Assembly (NCBI GenBank): GCA_001314545.1
Contig: LIHN01000001.1
Span: forward strand, 212,180-276,179
Direction of reading: 5' to 3'
DNA: 64,000 nucleotides
Source of the DNA: Bacteroidetes bacterium HLUCCA01
Lineage (GTDB): Bacteria > Bacteroidota > Rhodothermia > Balneolales > HLUCCA01
The notes beneath the pieces were generated by a model, which worked only from the letters and a program-made list of their open reading frames with translations, did no database searches and had not been told where the DNA came from. This document shows positions 1-9,781 of the stretch, in pieces; the first letter of the stretch is position 1; each line of letters begins with the position of its first letter. The translations under genes were made by a program, and so were the position numbers.

Positions 1-1
1 G

Positions 2-109
2 CAAGCCGGACAACTTGAACAACTAAATGATCTGGTTGGATTGTGGCAACAGGGCCTGCTTACCGATGAAGAATATCAAAAAGAAAATTCAAAATTGAAG
101 AATTACTGA
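2..109 (+). CDS. C-terminal end of a SHOCT-domain protein (partial)
   Basis: The reading frame enters from outside the window and ends at TGA 107-109; 35 residues are visible. They contain the SHOCT (short C-terminal domain) pattern: Leu-rich helix, then GLLTDEEYQKE, then LKNY. SHOCT is a small oligomerisation-type module found at the ends of many unrelated bacterial proteins, so the function of the whole protein cannot be told. No terminator is obvious in the following 150 bases. Confidence 0.6.
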   Translation, partial: QAGQLEQLNDLVGLWQQGLLTDEEYQKENSKLKNY

Positions 110-270
110 CGCAGTATATTTTCCCTAAAAGCGCTTTCAAGACAGCACATAGTGCAGATATTTTGCAACAAAGGTATATTTATTTTAAGCATACCATCCC
201 CTATGCATAAATATATTAATTACAAACCCCAGACTACTGCGCTTGATTGAAAAAATATTCCTGAATCGGG

Positions 271-299
271 TTGACACGTGTTTATAAAAGGCCTATCTA
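271..299 (+). promoter_or_regulatory. Candidate promoter of the ilv-leu operon
   Basis: TTGACA at 271-276 is a perfect sigma70-type -35 box, followed after 17 bases by TATCTA (294-299), only a half match to a -10 box; TATAGT at 298-303 is a better -10 match but at 21-base spacing. Transcription would start near 305-310, upstream of the leader frame. Bacteroidota promoters often use another consensus (TTTG / TAnnTTTG), which I do not see here, so this is weak. Confidence 0.25.
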
Positions 300-334
300 T
301 AGTGTAGAATCAACGACGTACAAATCACATATAC

Positions 335-487
335 TTGAAACCGTATATATTACATACCACCTCGCAGCGCAATGTATCAGTCTTAAAAAGACCGAACACA
401 GGCGCCCTTGTATCTGTACTGCGGCCTCTGAATCACGTCGTTATTCTATCAGGAATTCTACTAATTAGCCTAATTATTCTAAGCTAA
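335..487 (+). CDS. Putative branched-chain amino acid leader peptide
   Basis: In the frame closed by TAA 485-487, codons 437-484 read V-V-I-L-S-G-I-L-L-I-S-L-I-I-L-S: 12 of 16 are Val, Ile or Leu. This is the signature of leader peptides that control branched-chain operons by ribosome stalling, and the gene downstream is ilvB. The frame is open from 308. It has no ATG or GTG; TTG 335 or CTG 419 or 428 are the possible starts, so the 5' end given is a guess. A mix of all three amino acids fits an operon making all three. The start codon is the main doubt. Confidence 0.5.
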   Translation: MKPYILHTTSQRNVSVLKRPNTGALVSVLRPLNHVVILSGILLISLIILS

Positions 488-521
488 TCACCTCGTCATT
501 CCTGACTGCCCTTCTTTTTTT
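449..521 (+). promoter_or_regulatory. Nested inverted repeats and T-run (possible attenuator)
   Basis: TCAGGAAT (449-456) is a perfect complement of ATTCCTGA (498-505), enclosing a second stem ATTAGC (464-469) / GCTAAT (483-488). Both overlap the Ile/Leu codons of the leader frame. Seven T follow at 515-521, but nine bases separate them from the outer stem, so this is not a textbook terminator. The structure could switch with ribosome position during translation of the leader; alternative pairings were not calculated. Confidence 0.35.
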
Positions 522-649
522 ATGGATGTAGTGTTTTCGGGAGTGACACACCGAAATTGTTTCAGCAAAATCCATCCGGAAACAGCACAACAACCTAATA
601 ATCCAGATCATCTACTGATCGGTTACTGAAAACCAAAATCCGTACAATT

Positions 650-2407
650 ATGTCTTCTGATAAGGTATCAACCCAAAATAACACCCTCAAATCTGACAAG
701 AATGCCCTTGGGGAAGACTACTGCCTGGAATTAAACGGCGGTGAAATACTGATTCAGGCCCTGCTGGATCAGAACGTTGAAGCCGTGTTTGGGTACCCCG
801 GAGGTGTTGTATTGGGTGTTTACGATGTGCTTTTTAAGAATCCACAGCTGCGACATATTCTCGTACGGCATGAACAAGGCGGCACGCATGCTGCTGATGG
901 ATACGCAAGAGCAACCGGTAAGGTTGGCGTAGCGCTGGCTACTTCAGGGCCGGGAGCTACCAATACCGTAACAGGTATAGCTACAGCATTTATGGATTCT
1001 ATACCATTAGTTGTGTTTACGGGGCAGGTACCCTCATCGATGATTGGCAATGACGCTTTTCAGGAGGCCGATATCATTGGAATCACGAGACCAATTACCA
1101 AACACAGCTATCTTGTCAAGCATCCTGACGAATTGGGGGATGTAATAAAGGAAGCGTTTCATATAGCCGCAGCCGGTCGCCCGGGTCCGGTACTGATTGA
1201 CCTTCCAAAAGACATGCTTTTCAGTAAGGGCCGATACTACCCTAATCGAACTCCTCGTTTTCGCGGTAGTTATAGAATAAAACAGGATGCATCAAAGGCT
1301 ATCAGCAGTGCTGCGGCCCTTTTGGCACAGGCGCAAAGACCTCTTATATATGCCGGCGGTGGTGTAGTAAGCGGGAATGCCTGGGAAGAGCTTCGTGAAC
1401 TTGCCTACAAAACCGGAGCCCCGGTAACCACTACGCTAATGGGACTTGGCGCATTTCCGGAATCACATTCACAGTCGCTGGGTATGCTGGGCATGCACGG
1501 CACCTGGGCAGCCAACATGGCTATTCAGGAATGTGATGTACTGGTGGCAATTGGAGCCCGCTTTGACGACCGTGTTACCGGTCGTGTTGCCGATTTTTCG
1601 CCAAAATCAAAAAAAATACACATCGACATCGATCCGGCATGTATCAATAAGAATGTGCACGTCGAAGTGCCAATAATTGGCGATGTTAAAACCATTCTTC
1701 CGGAACTTACACGACTTGTTCCTGAACTTGAAACGCGCGAATGGTACCGTGAAATTGAGCACTGGAAAGCCACACATCCACTTCGTTACCAGCAGTCCGG
1801 TGATGATATTGCTCCCCAATACATGATTCAGAAAATATCCGAACTTACAAAAGGTGAAGCCATTGTAGTAACGGATGTGGGGCAGCATCAGATGTGGGCG
1901 GCCCAGTATTATCAGTATAATCATACCCGGTCATGGATAACATCAGGAGGGCTCGGAACTATGGGTTTCGGATTTCCTGCTGCCATGGGCGCAGCCGTTG
2001 GTTGCCCGGGCAGGCCGGTTGTTGCCATAGTTGGTGACGGAGGTTTCCAGATGACATCGATGGAGCTTGCAACTGCAGTCGATCAGAAAATCCCTGTAAT
2101 CATCGCCATTATGAATAATGGTTATCTGGGAATGGTACGGCAGTGGCAGGAGCTTTTTTACGGCAAGCGCTACTCCAGCTCGGACCTGGATGCCAGTAAT
2201 CCTGATTTTGTGAAACTCGCCGAAGCCTATGGAGCGATAGGTATGAGGGCCAAAACTCCGGAAGAAATGCACAATGCAATTCAACAGGCATTGCAGGTTA
2301 ATGACCGGCCTGTGGTCATTGATATATGGGTGAGAAAAGAAGAAAATGTCTACCCGATGGTCCCTCCCGGTGCGGCCGTCCACGAAATGGTAGACACGCC
2401 CGATTAA
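650..2407 (+). CDS. ilvB: Acetolactate synthase, large catalytic subunit
   Basis: ThDP-dependent enzyme joining two pyruvates to 2-acetolactate (valine, leucine) or pyruvate and 2-oxobutyrate to acetohydroxybutyrate (isoleucine). The 585 residues have the family's usual length and three-domain order. The ThDP-activating Glu is E75 in RHEQGG, and the ThDP/Mg motif starts with GDGGFQM near residue 461, ending at the NNGYLGMVRQWQ segment. The ATG at 650 leaves an extension of about 28 residues before the conserved core, as is common. First gene of the ilv-leu operon, 31 bases ahead of ilvN. Confidence 0.97.
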   Translation: MSSDKVSTQNNTLKSDKNALGEDYCLELNGGEILIQALLDQNVEAVFGYPGGVVLGVYDVLFKNPQLRHILVRHEQGGTHAADGYARATGKVGVALATSGPGATNTVTGIATAFMDSIPLVVFTGQVPSSMIGNDAFQEADIIGITRPITKHSYLVKHPDELGDVIKEAFHIAAAGRPGPVLIDLPKDMLFSKGRYYPNRTPRFRGSYRIKQDASKAISSAAALLAQAQRPLIYAGGGVVSGNAWEELRELAYKTGAPVTTTLMGLGAFPESHSQSLGMLGMHGTWAANMAIQECDVLVAIGARFDDRVTGRVADFSPKSKKIHIDIDPACINKNVHVEVPIIGDVKTILPELTRLVPELETREWYREIEHWKATHPLRYQQSGDDIAPQYMIQKISELTKGEAIVVTDVGQHQMWAAQYYQYNHTRSWITSGGLGTMGFGFPAAMGAAVGCPGRPVVAIVGDGGFQMTSMELATAVDQKIPVIIAIMNNGYLGMVRQWQELFYGKRYSSSDLDASNPDFVKLAEAYGAIGMRAKTPEEMHNAIQQALQVNDRPVVIDIWVRKEENVYPMVPPGAAVHEMVDTPD

Positions 2408-2438
2408 TTCCACTAAGAAAATTTAATATAAACGCCAG

Positions 2439-2957
2439 ATGACTGACCCCGAAATACCTTCGGCTGAATCCAGCCATATTCTGACCATCAAGGTCAGTAA
2501 CAGCTTCAACGCCCTTGCCCGGATAGCAGGGTTGTTCAGCGGTCGTGGTTTCAATATTGATTCCATCAGTATCGGTGAATCTGAAAGACCGGAAACGGCC
2601 AGTTGCACCATTACAACGCACGGGGATACACGGATTGTTGAACAGATTACACGTCAGCTTGATAAACTTGTTGATATTGAAGAAGTTAGTGATCTTACGA
2701 ACGAACCTCATGTTTCCCGGGAACTTGCTTTGATCAAGGTTGCCGCTCCACCAGAAACCCGCTCTGAAATCATGCAGATTGCCAATATTTTCAGGTCCAA
2801 TATTGTGGATATAAGTCCGGCAACATTAACTATTGAAATTACCGGTAACCGTAATAAAGTTGATGCCTGTATTGGAATGCTTCGTCCTTTCGGACTCAAA
2901 GAAGTAGCCAGGACGGGAATGATTGCCATGCCCAGAGAATATCAAGGCAGCGTTTGA
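2439..2957 (+). CDS. ilvN: Acetolactate synthase, small regulatory subunit
   Basis: Regulatory partner of IlvB; it activates the large subunit and in this family carries valine feedback inhibition. An ACT domain fills roughly residues 10-85 (ILTIKVSNSFNALARIAGLF and GFNIDSISIG are typical), and a second ferredoxin-like domain ends with GLKEVARTGMIAMPR. The 172 residues match the usual IlvH/IlvN length. It lies between ilvB and ilvC. The valine sensitivity of this particular protein cannot be read from the sequence with certainty. Confidence 0.95.
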   Translation: MTDPEIPSAESSHILTIKVSNSFNALARIAGLFSGRGFNIDSISIGESERPETASCTITTHGDTRIVEQITRQLDKLVDIEEVSDLTNEPHVSRELALIKVAAPPETRSEIMQIANIFRSNIVDISPATLTIEITGNRNKVDACIGMLRPFGLKEVARTGMIAMPREYQGSV

Positions 2958-3009
2958 TTAAATACCCTCCCTTTTTTTGTAACACCAAAACACCTAAAAA
3001 TCTTAATTC

Positions 3010-3999
3010 ATGAAGTTATTCTACGATGATGATGCGGATCTGAACGCACTGACAGGAAAAAAAATAGCCGTAATTGGTTATGGATCGCAAGGACATGCCC
3101 ATGCACTTAATCTCAAAGAGAGCGGTGCAGATGTAGTCGTTGGCCTAAAAAAAACCAGCAAAAGCTGGGCAAAAGCTGAGTCCGACGGCCTGAGGGTTGT
3201 AGAAACACATGAAGCGGCTTCACAAGCCGATATTATCATGATACTTATTCCGGATCAAACACAGGCAGCTATCTACAACCAGGACATCAAACCAGGTCTG
3301 GAAAAAGGTAATGCACTGGTTTTTGCACACGGTTTCAATATCCATTTTAATCAGATTATACCTCCAGATAATGTCGACGTTTTTCTGGTTGCCCCAAAAG
3401 GCCCCGGCCATCTGGTACGACGTGTGTATCAGGACGGCAAAGGGGTACCCTGCCTTTTCGCAGTTTATCAGGATGCCACAGGTAATGCCAGAAAAACGGC
3501 CCTTGCCTATGCCAAAGCTATAGGTGGAACCCGTGCCGGGGTAATTGAAACCAGTTTTGAAGAAGAAACGGAAACTGATCTTTTCGGGGAACAGGCCGTC
3601 CTTTGCGGTGGCGTAACCGAACTGATTAAATACGGTTTTGAAACACTAGTGGAAGGCGGTTACAAACCCGAGGTTGCTTACTTTGAATGTTTGCATGAAC
3701 TCAAATTAATTGTCGACCTCTTCTATGAGGGGGGCATTGAAGGAATGTACTACTCGGTAAGCGAGACGGCTGAGTACGGCGGAATGACCGTAGGACCCAA
3801 AGTTGTAGACGCTGCAACAAAAGACCGCATGAAGGAGGCCCTGAAATACATACAGACGGGAGGTTTTGCAAAAGAATTCATTTTAGAAAACCAGGCCAAT
3901 CAACCGGTTTTAAATGCACTCAGAACACAACATCATCGTCATCAGATTGAAGAAGTGGGCAGGAAACTCCGTCCTATGATGAGCTGGATAAAACAATAG
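3010..3999 (+). CDS. ilvC: Ketol-acid reductoisomerase (class I)
   Basis: NADPH- and Mg-dependent enzyme that isomerises and reduces acetolactate or acetohydroxybutyrate to the dihydroxy acids. The dinucleotide motif [10 protein letters not shown] sits at residues 23-32 and is followed by [11 protein letters not shown], whose Ser/Lys residues suit NADP binding. The metal-binding segment is [18 protein letters not shown]. At 329 residues it is the short class I form with one C-terminal knotted domain. It follows ilvN after 52 bases and precedes cimA by 11. Confidence 0.97.
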   Translation: MKLFYDDDADLNALTGKKIAVIGYGSQGHAHALNLKESGADVVVGLKKTSKSWAKAESDGLRVVETHEAASQADIIMILIPDQTQAAIYNQDIKPGLEKGNALVFAHGFNIHFNQIIPPDNVDVFLVAPKGPGHLVRRVYQDGKGVPCLFAVYQDATGNARKTALAYAKAIGGTRAGVIETSFEEETETDLFGEQAVLCGGVTELIKYGFETLVEGGYKPEVAYFECLHELKLIVDLFYEGGIEGMYYSVSETAEYGGMTVGPKVVDAATKDRMKEALKYIQTGGFAKEFILENQANQPVLNALRTQHHRHQIEEVGRKLRPMMSWIKQ

Positions 4000-4010
4000 T
4001 ACTGACCACC

Positions 4011-5609
4011 ATGTCCCACGGAACGCTTCGTTACTTTGACACCACCCTGCGTGACGGCACGCAGGGTGAAAATGTGAGTTTTTCGGCAGACGACAAAGTC
4101 AGAATTGCCAAAAAACTTGACACACTTGGTGTCCATTATATTGAAGGTGGCTGGCCCGGATCCAATCCGAAAGACATGGAGTTTTTCAATCGCGTGCAAT
4201 CCGAGGATTTCAATACAGCAAAAATCGTAGCCTTCGGCAGCACGATGAGATTCGGCAACAATCCGCATAGTGACCCGAACATTCAGGCACTCATCGAAGC
4301 AAATACGACTACAGTTTCTCTTTTTGGAAAATCATGGACACTGCACGTCACCGAGGCTCTTGGTATCAGCCGGGAAGACAACCTGCATCTGATCTCCGAG
4401 TCTGTGAAGTATCTGAAATCAATGGGACGCGAGGTTATATACGACGCCGAGCATTTCTTTGACGGATTCAAGGCTGATCCGGCCTATGCATTAGAAACTG
4501 TAAAAGCTGCAAGTATAGCCGGTGCTGACTGGGTGGTTTTATGCGATACAAATGGAGGTACACTTCCGCATGAAATTGAGGACATCGTATCGAAAACCTC
4601 CCGGGTGATTTCTACCCCGCTGGGAATTCACGCTCATAATGATGCCGAACTGGCTGTTGCCAATTCAATCTCGGCAGTACGATCGGGTTGTACGCAGATT
4701 CAAGGTACCATTAACGGTTACGGTGAGCGGTCTGGCAACGCAAATTTATGTTCAATTATTCCGACCCTTCAGCTTAAACTCGGGTATGAGGGCATTCCCG
4801 CTCAGCAGCTCCGAAACCTTACAAGCTTGTCTTTATTTGTCGCGGAACTGGCCAATCTGTCACACTCCAATCAGCTTCCGTATGTTGGCAAATCCGCTTT
4901 TGCTCATAAAGGTGGGATTCATGTTAGTGCTGTAATTAAAAATCCAGACACCTATGAGCATATAAAGCCAGAGTCTGTCGGTAATTCACGGCGGGTATTA
5001 CTAAGTGATTTGTCTGGTCGCAGCAATATCAAGTTCAAAGCCGATGAGTTAAATCTTGATTTAGAACGCTATGAAGAGCATATTCCCGCTATTGTCCGGG
5101 AACTTAAACAGCGTGAATATGAAGGTTTTATGTATGAGGCAGCAGAAGCGTCCCTTGAGTTGCTTATACGTTCTATCACAAAGAACGCATTCGAAACTTT
5201 CGAACTACAGGGTTTCAGAATGCTTATAGAGAAAAATGAAGGATTCCCCATTCGCTCCGAAGCAACCATTCGCGTTCTCGTCAATGGAGAAACCGAGCAT
5301 ACGGCTGCTGAAGCTGTAGGACCTGTACATGCACTGGATCAGGCCCTGCGTAAAGCTTTGATTAAATTTTTTCCGGAAATTGATGAGATGCAATTGTCTG
5401 ATTACAAAGTGCGTGTTCTCAACGAGAAAGATGCCACCAAGGCAAGGGTTCGCGTTTTGATCGACTCAACATGTAACGGTCACCGCTGGGGAACAGTCGG
5501 TGTATCTGAAAATATTATAGAGGCAAGCTGGCAGGCACTTATGGAAAGTTTCTGCTACTATCTGATCAACCATCATAAATCGGAATCTTCTGCACAACCA
5601 ATTTTATGA
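4011..5609 (+). CDS. cimA: (R)-citramalate synthase
   Basis: Condenses acetyl-CoA with pyruvate to citramalate, the entry to the threonine-independent isoleucine route; LeuC, LeuD and LeuB then carry it to 2-oxobutyrate. Start motif [16 protein letters not shown], then [11 protein letters not shown], which separates CimA from LeuA (EAGFP), and the metal site [13 protein letters not shown] near residue 205. About 370-520 is a complete LeuA-type dimerisation/regulatory domain, normally the isoleucine feedback site. Its TGA overlaps the leuA start by four bases (ATGA). Confidence 0.93.
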   Translation: MSHGTLRYFDTTLRDGTQGENVSFSADDKVRIAKKLDTLGVHYIEGGWPGSNPKDMEFFNRVQSEDFNTAKIVAFGSTMRFGNNPHSDPNIQALIEANTTTVSLFGKSWTLHVTEALGISREDNLHLISESVKYLKSMGREVIYDAEHFFDGFKADPAYALETVKAASIAGADWVVLCDTNGGTLPHEIEDIVSKTSRVISTPLGIHAHNDAELAVANSISAVRSGCTQIQGTINGYGERSGNANLCSIIPTLQLKLGYEGIPAQQLRNLTSLSLFVAELANLSHSNQLPYVGKSAFAHKGGIHVSAVIKNPDTYEHIKPESVGNSRRVLLSDLSGRSNIKFKADELNLDLERYEEHIPAIVRELKQREYEGFMYEAAEASLELLIRSITKNAFETFELQGFRMLIEKNEGFPIRSEATIRVLVNGETEHTAAEAVGPVHALDQALRKALIKFFPEIDEMQLSDYKVRVLNEKDATKARVRVLIDSTCNGHRWGTVGVSENIIEASWQALMESFCYYLINHHKSESSAQPIL

Positions 5610-6811
5610 ACAGTCATATCCAGATTTTTGACACCACACTGCGTGACGGAGAGCAGTCGCCCGGGTTCAGCATGACGCATAGTGAAAAAATGCGTATGGC
5701 TGAGCAACTGGAGCAATTAGGCGTTGATGTAATTGAAGCCGGATTTCCAATAGCCAGTGAGGGCGACTTCCAGGCCGTAAAAGAGATATCCAGGCAAATA
5801 TCTAATTGTCAGGTAGCTGGTCTTTGCCGCATCAAAAAAGATGATATATCACGTGCCTGGGAGGCCCTGGAACACGCCAGATTTCCCCGTATTCATACGT
5901 TTGTAGCCACCTCTGATATCCATTTGGTACACAAGTTAAACATGTCGCGTGAACAGGTGCTTGAAGCTGCCGTTGAGGGGGTTACCTATGCACGAAGTCT
6001 GTGCGACATTGTAGAGTTTTCCGCCGAGGATGCCTCCCGCACCGATCCTGACTTTTTGTGCGAGATTACCCGTGCTGTAATTCAGGCCGGTGCTACCATC
6101 GTCAATATTCCCGATACAGTTGGATTCGCTGTCCCTGAAGAATTCGGAGCCTTAATCCGAAAACTCAAAACCGAGGTACCCAATATCGAACAGGCTGTTA
6201 TCAGTGTTCATTGCCATAATGACCTCGGCCTGGCTGTAGCAAACTCCCTCGCTGCCGTACAAAATGGAGCCGGTCAGATTGAATGCACTATAAACGGTAT
6301 TGGCGAACGTGCCGGAAATGCCTCGCTGGAGGAGATTGTAATGGCGCTGGCCGTGCGAAAGTCTTTCTATAATACGGATACCAAACTGGATACTACCCAA
6401 CTTTATCCGGCCAGCCAGCTCCTGGCAGAAATTACCGGCAACCATGTACAACCCAATAAAGCCATTGTGGGCAGAAATGCCTTCGCTCACGAAGCCGGTA
6501 TCCATCAGGACGGAGTTCTGAAAAACCCGCTGACCTATGAAATCATGACACCTCAGACGGTTGGTGTACCGCAAAATTCGCTCGTACTGGGTAAACATTC
6601 AGGCAGAAGAGCCCTGGCCGACCGAATGAATAAACTGGGATACACCTTCACTAAAGACGAAATCGACAAAGTTTACACCTGTTTCACCGTGCTGGCCGAT
6701 CTGAAAAAAAACATAACCGATCAGGATTTAACCTACCTGGCTGAAAGGGGTCTGGAGATGGCCGGAGAGCAAAACATGTCGCAAAATTTGCAGGAATATA
6801 TAAACCAATAA
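5606..6811 (+). CDS. leuA: 2-isopropylmalate synthase, short form without regulatory domain
   Basis: Condenses acetyl-CoA with 2-oxoisovalerate, the first step to leucine. Family motifs: [16 protein letters not shown] at residues 8-23, [13 protein letters not shown], the metal site [13 protein letters not shown] near 202, and [12 protein letters not shown]. The protein stops at 401 residues after the second linker subdomain, so the C-terminal leucine-binding domain of about 110 residues seen in 510-residue LeuA is missing. The preceding CimA keeps that domain. Translation is coupled to cimA by ATGA overlap. Confidence 0.93.
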   Translation: MNSHIQIFDTTLRDGEQSPGFSMTHSEKMRMAEQLEQLGVDVIEAGFPIASEGDFQAVKEISRQISNCQVAGLCRIKKDDISRAWEALEHARFPRIHTFVATSDIHLVHKLNMSREQVLEAAVEGVTYARSLCDIVEFSAEDASRTDPDFLCEITRAVIQAGATIVNIPDTVGFAVPEEFGALIRKLKTEVPNIEQAVISVHCHNDLGLAVANSLAAVQNGAGQIECTINGIGERAGNASLEEIVMALAVRKSFYNTDTKLDTTQLYPASQLLAEITGNHVQPNKAIVGRNAFAHEAGIHQDGVLKNPLTYEIMTPQTVGVPQNSLVLGKHSGRRALADRMNKLGYTFTKDEIDKVYTCFTVLADLKKNITDQDLTYLAERGLEMAGEQNMSQNLQEYINQ

Positions 6812-6816
6812 TAATT

Positions 6817-8118
6817 ATGACCTTAACAGAGAAAATTTTAGCACGAGCCGCCAAGCGCGCAAGCGTTAATCCCGGCGAAAATGTCTGGGTTGATGTGGAT
6901 ATTCTTCTCACCCACGATGTGTGCGGTCCGCCGACCATCGGCATATTCAAAAAGCAATTCGGACAGGATGCTAAAGTATGGGATAAAGACAAGGTAGTGA
7001 TTATACCGGATCACTATATATTCACGGCAGACAAATACGCCAATCGAAATATCGATATCCTGCGCGATTTCGCCAAAGAACAGGATTTGCCACACTATTA
7101 CGATGTGGGTACTGATCGCTACAAGGGTGTCTGCCACGCCGCGATGCCTGAAGAAGGTTTCACAAGACCGGGACAAGTACTCTTCGGCACGGATTCACAT
7201 ACCTGTACTGCCGGAGCTTTCGGTCAGTTCGCGACCGGTATAGGCAATACCGATGCTGCATTTATACTGGGTACCGGTAAGCTGTGGGTTAAAGTCCCTC
7301 CTACCATGAAATTTATCTTTGAGGGGGAAATTCCACCGTATATCATGGCCAAAGACCTGATACTTCAGATCATCGGTGACATCGGTGTGGATGGTGCAAC
7401 GTACCGGGCCATGGAGTTTGCCGGCGACGGTGTCATGAATATGGATATGGAAGGACGTATGACCCTGACCAACATGGTTATTGAGGGTGGCGGCAAAAAC
7501 GGTGTTATTGAACCTGATCAGACAACCCTCGATTACGTCAACGCCCGAACCACCGCACCTTTTGAACCACTGTTTAATGATCCGGATGCAGTCTATCATT
7601 CGGTCAGAGTTTACGATTCTGCAAAACTTGAGCCGATGGTGGCTAAACCACATTCGCCAGACAATAAGGCAACCGTCAGAGAAGTCCAGAAAACGGCACT
7701 GGACCGCGCATATATTGGTTCATGCACGGGTGGTAAACTTTCCGATTTTGTAGCTGCAGCGCAAATCATTAATGGGAACGAACTACGCATACCTACCTAT
7801 ATTGTCCCGGCAACCACATTGATTAAAGAGCAGCTTAAGACCGAAACCATTGATGGTCGGACCTTATGGGATATTTTTGAGCAGGCAGGTTGCCACATGG
7901 GTGAAGCCTCCTGTGCCGCGTGTCTTGGTGGTCCTTCCGATACATTTGGCCGACTTAACGGCGCTGAAGTTTGTATTTCAACAACCAACAGAAACTTTCC
8001 CGGAAGAATGGGTTCAAAGCAAAGTGCCGTTTATCTGGCGTCTCCCTACACGGTAGCAGCCTCTGCCGTACAAGGCACCATCGCCGATCCGCGCGACTAC
8101 CTGCCGGTAACTGTTTAA
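6817..8118 (+). CDS. leuC: 3-isopropylmalate dehydratase, large subunit
   Basis: Aconitase-family [4Fe-4S] enzyme that, with LeuD, isomerises 2-isopropylmalate and, here, probably citramalate. Cluster cysteines lie in GSCTGGK (near 303) and CAACLGG (near 366 and 369); substrate and active-site segment [19 protein letters not shown]. The 433-residue length and the sequence resemble the LeuC2/HacA branch common in archaea and thermophiles rather than the 466-residue E. coli form. Start five bases after leuA; leuD follows after 20. Confidence 0.94.
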   Translation: MTLTEKILARAAKRASVNPGENVWVDVDILLTHDVCGPPTIGIFKKQFGQDAKVWDKDKVVIIPDHYIFTADKYANRNIDILRDFAKEQDLPHYYDVGTDRYKGVCHAAMPEEGFTRPGQVLFGTDSHTCTAGAFGQFATGIGNTDAAFILGTGKLWVKVPPTMKFIFEGEIPPYIMAKDLILQIIGDIGVDGATYRAMEFAGDGVMNMDMEGRMTLTNMVIEGGGKNGVIEPDQTTLDYVNARTTAPFEPLFNDPDAVYHSVRVYDSAKLEPMVAKPHSPDNKATVREVQKTALDRAYIGSCTGGKLSDFVAAAQIINGNELRIPTYIVPATTLIKEQLKTETIDGRTLWDIFEQAGCHMGEASCAACLGGPSDTFGRLNGAEVCISTTNRNFPGRMGSKQSAVYLASPYTVAASAVQGTIADPRDYLPVTV

Positions 8119-8138
8119 CAAAAAAATGGACGTATACA

Positions 8139-8699
8139 ATGAATGACGTTATAAAAGGTAAGGTTTTTGTATTGGGTGACGATATTGACACAGATCAAAT
8201 CATACCTGCCGAACACCTGGTCTACAGCCTGGAAAAAGAAGATGAAAAGCGATACTACGGTCGGTATTCCCTCAGTGGCGTACCCGATGATCAGTCAGGT
8301 CTGCCTCAGGGTGGAATACCCTTTACGCCTCAGGATAAATTTGAATCGGAGTTCACGGTGATTGTAGCCGGTAAGAATTTCGGATGCGGATCGTCACGGG
8401 AGCATGCCCCCTTTTCACTTCAGGTAGCAGGTGCCAAAGCGGTAATTGCATCATCCTACGCCCGAATTTTTTACAGAAATGCCGTAGACGGAGGTTTCGT
8501 TATTCCCTATGAGTCTTTTGATGATATACGTGCTGAGTTCAGCACGTATGACGAAGTTGAAATCAGCAAAGAACTCAATACGGTAACCAATCTTACCACA
8601 GGTAAGACATTCCCGCTCAGATCACTGGGCGATGTTGCCGATATTATAGAAGCCGGTGGTATATTTGAATATGCACGAAAAAGCGGGATGATTTCATGA
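8139..8699 (+). CDS. leuD: 3-isopropylmalate dehydratase, small subunit
   Basis: Swivel-domain partner of LeuC. Visible motifs: [15 protein letters not shown] close to the N terminus and the substrate-binding [12 protein letters not shown]. The ATG at 8139 gives 186 residues and starts directly with the conserved core; the frame runs further upstream but only as overlap with leuC. The last codons overlap the leuB start (ATGA), implying coupled translation. Confidence 0.94.
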   Translation: MNDVIKGKVFVLGDDIDTDQIIPAEHLVYSLEKEDEKRYYGRYSLSGVPDDQSGLPQGGIPFTPQDKFESEFTVIVAGKNFGCGSSREHAPFSLQVAGAKAVIASSYARIFYRNAVDGGFVIPYESFDDIRAEFSTYDEVEISKELNTVTNLTTGKTFPLRSLGDVADIIEAGGIFEYARKSGMIS

Positions 8700-9781
8700 T
8701 AAAAACCCTTGCTGTGGTGCCCGGTGACGGGATTGGAACCGAGGTAACCGATGCTGCTCTGGATGTACTGCAGGCTGTGTTTCAGGCAAGTGGTCATACC
8801 CTGAAAACAGAGTCATTTCTTATTGGTGGTGCAAGCCTGGACGTCTATGATACCCCTATCAACGACCAGGTAGTTGAAGCCTGTAAGCGGGCTGATGCGG
8901 TTCTGCTGGGTGCCGTTGGCGGTCCAAAATGGGATAATTTACCACCGGAAAAAAGACCCGAAAAAGCGCTGCTCAGACTTCGCAAAGACCTGGGGCTGTA
9001 TAACAACCTGCGTCCGGTGAAGGTTATACCTGCGCTCGCATCGGCCTCAACACTCAGAGAAGAAGTGGTATCCGGTGTCGATTTACTGGTTGTTCGTGAG
9101 CTGACCGGCGGACTATATTTTGGGTTACCGAAAGAAACGGTAGCACACCCGCAGTCGAATGGTGAGCGATCGGTAGATACCATGCTCTACCATACCTTCG
9201 AAATTGAGCGCATCGTCCGGGATGCCTACGAAGCTGCACGGAAGCGACGAAGTAAACTCACGTCCGTTGATAAGGCAAACATTCTGGCTACTTCCCAATT
9301 ATGGCGTAAAACGGTAGATCGTATTTCCAAAGAGTATCCCGATGTGGTAACGGAACACATGTTGGTTGACAATTGTGCCATGCAATTGGTCCGAAACCCA
9401 AAACAATTTGATGTGATTGTAACCGAAAATATGTTCGGTGATATTCTGTCAGATGAGGCCGCGATGCTTACCGGATCCATTGGTATGCTGCCATCTGCCA
9501 GCCTGGGTACCGGAACGGCTCTGTACGAACCGGTACATGGTTCTGCGCCCGACATCGCCGGAAAAAACATTGCCAATCCACTGGCTACTATAGCATCTGT
9601 GGCTATGATGCTTCGTTTTTCGCTGGATATGCCCACCTTGGCCGATGTACTTGAAAACGCCATCCAGAAGGTACTGGATGATGGCTACCGGTGCGCAGAT
9701 CTTACGCAGGGTGCACTTGAGATTGTAGGAACACGAGAAATGGCTGACCTAATAAAGGGTGAAGCATTAAAACATCTATGA
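8696..9781 (+). CDS. leuB: 3-isopropylmalate dehydrogenase
   Basis: NAD-dependent oxidative decarboxylation of 3-isopropylmalate; with CimA products it also acts on methylmalate to give 2-oxobutyrate. Motifs: [11 protein letters not shown] at the N terminus, ELTGGLYFG with the typical active-site region, [11 protein letters not shown], and [21 protein letters not shown]. 361 residues, normal length. Both ends overlap neighbours by four bases (leuD and proC), so leuD-leuB-proC form a tightly coupled block. Confidence 0.97.
   Translation: MIKTLAVVPGDGIGTEVTDAALDVLQAVFQASGHTLKTESFLIGGASLDVYDTPINDQVVEACKRADAVLLGAVGGPKWDNLPPEKRPEKALLRLRKDLGLYNNLRPVKVIPALASASTLREEVVSGVDLLVVRELTGGLYFGLPKETVAHPQSNGERSVDTMLYHTFEIERIVRDAYEAARKRRSKLTSVDKANILATSQLWRKTVDRISKEYPDVVTEHMLVDNCAMQLVRNPKQFDVIVTENMFGDILSDEAAMLTGSIGMLPSASLGTGTALYEPVHGSAPDIAGKNIANPLATIASVAMMLRFSLDMPTLADVLENAIQKVLDDGYRCADLTQGALEIVGTREMADLIKGEALKHL

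Larger units (their letters stand above)
110..649 (+). other. 540-nt gene-free leader of the branched-chain operon
   Basis: No conventional ATG gene of credible composition is present between the SHOCT protein and ilvB. The region is AT-rich to about 300 and carries a TTGACA element at 271-276, a leader frame with a Val/Ile/Leu codon run ending at 487, nested inverted repeats, and a run of seven T at 515-521. The length and content suit a long regulated 5' leader. Bases 522-649 hold nothing further I can name except a weak inverted repeat (ATGGAT 522-527 with ATCCAT 570-575). Confidence 0.5.

Noticed and set aside
271..468. 65-residue frame upstream of ilvB as a gene
   Set aside because: It starts with TTG inside the TTGACA promoter-like element, has no recognisable family and low-quality composition; the neighbouring frame with the Val/Ile/Leu run explains the region better.
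1943..2413. 156-residue minus-strand frame opposite ilvB
   Set aside because: It lies fully opposite a strongly conserved gene, has His/Arg-rich shadow composition and no family resemblance.
7971..8138. N-terminal extension of leuD into leuC
   Set aside because: The extension is only the shadow of leuC; LeuD's conserved core begins right after ATG 8139.
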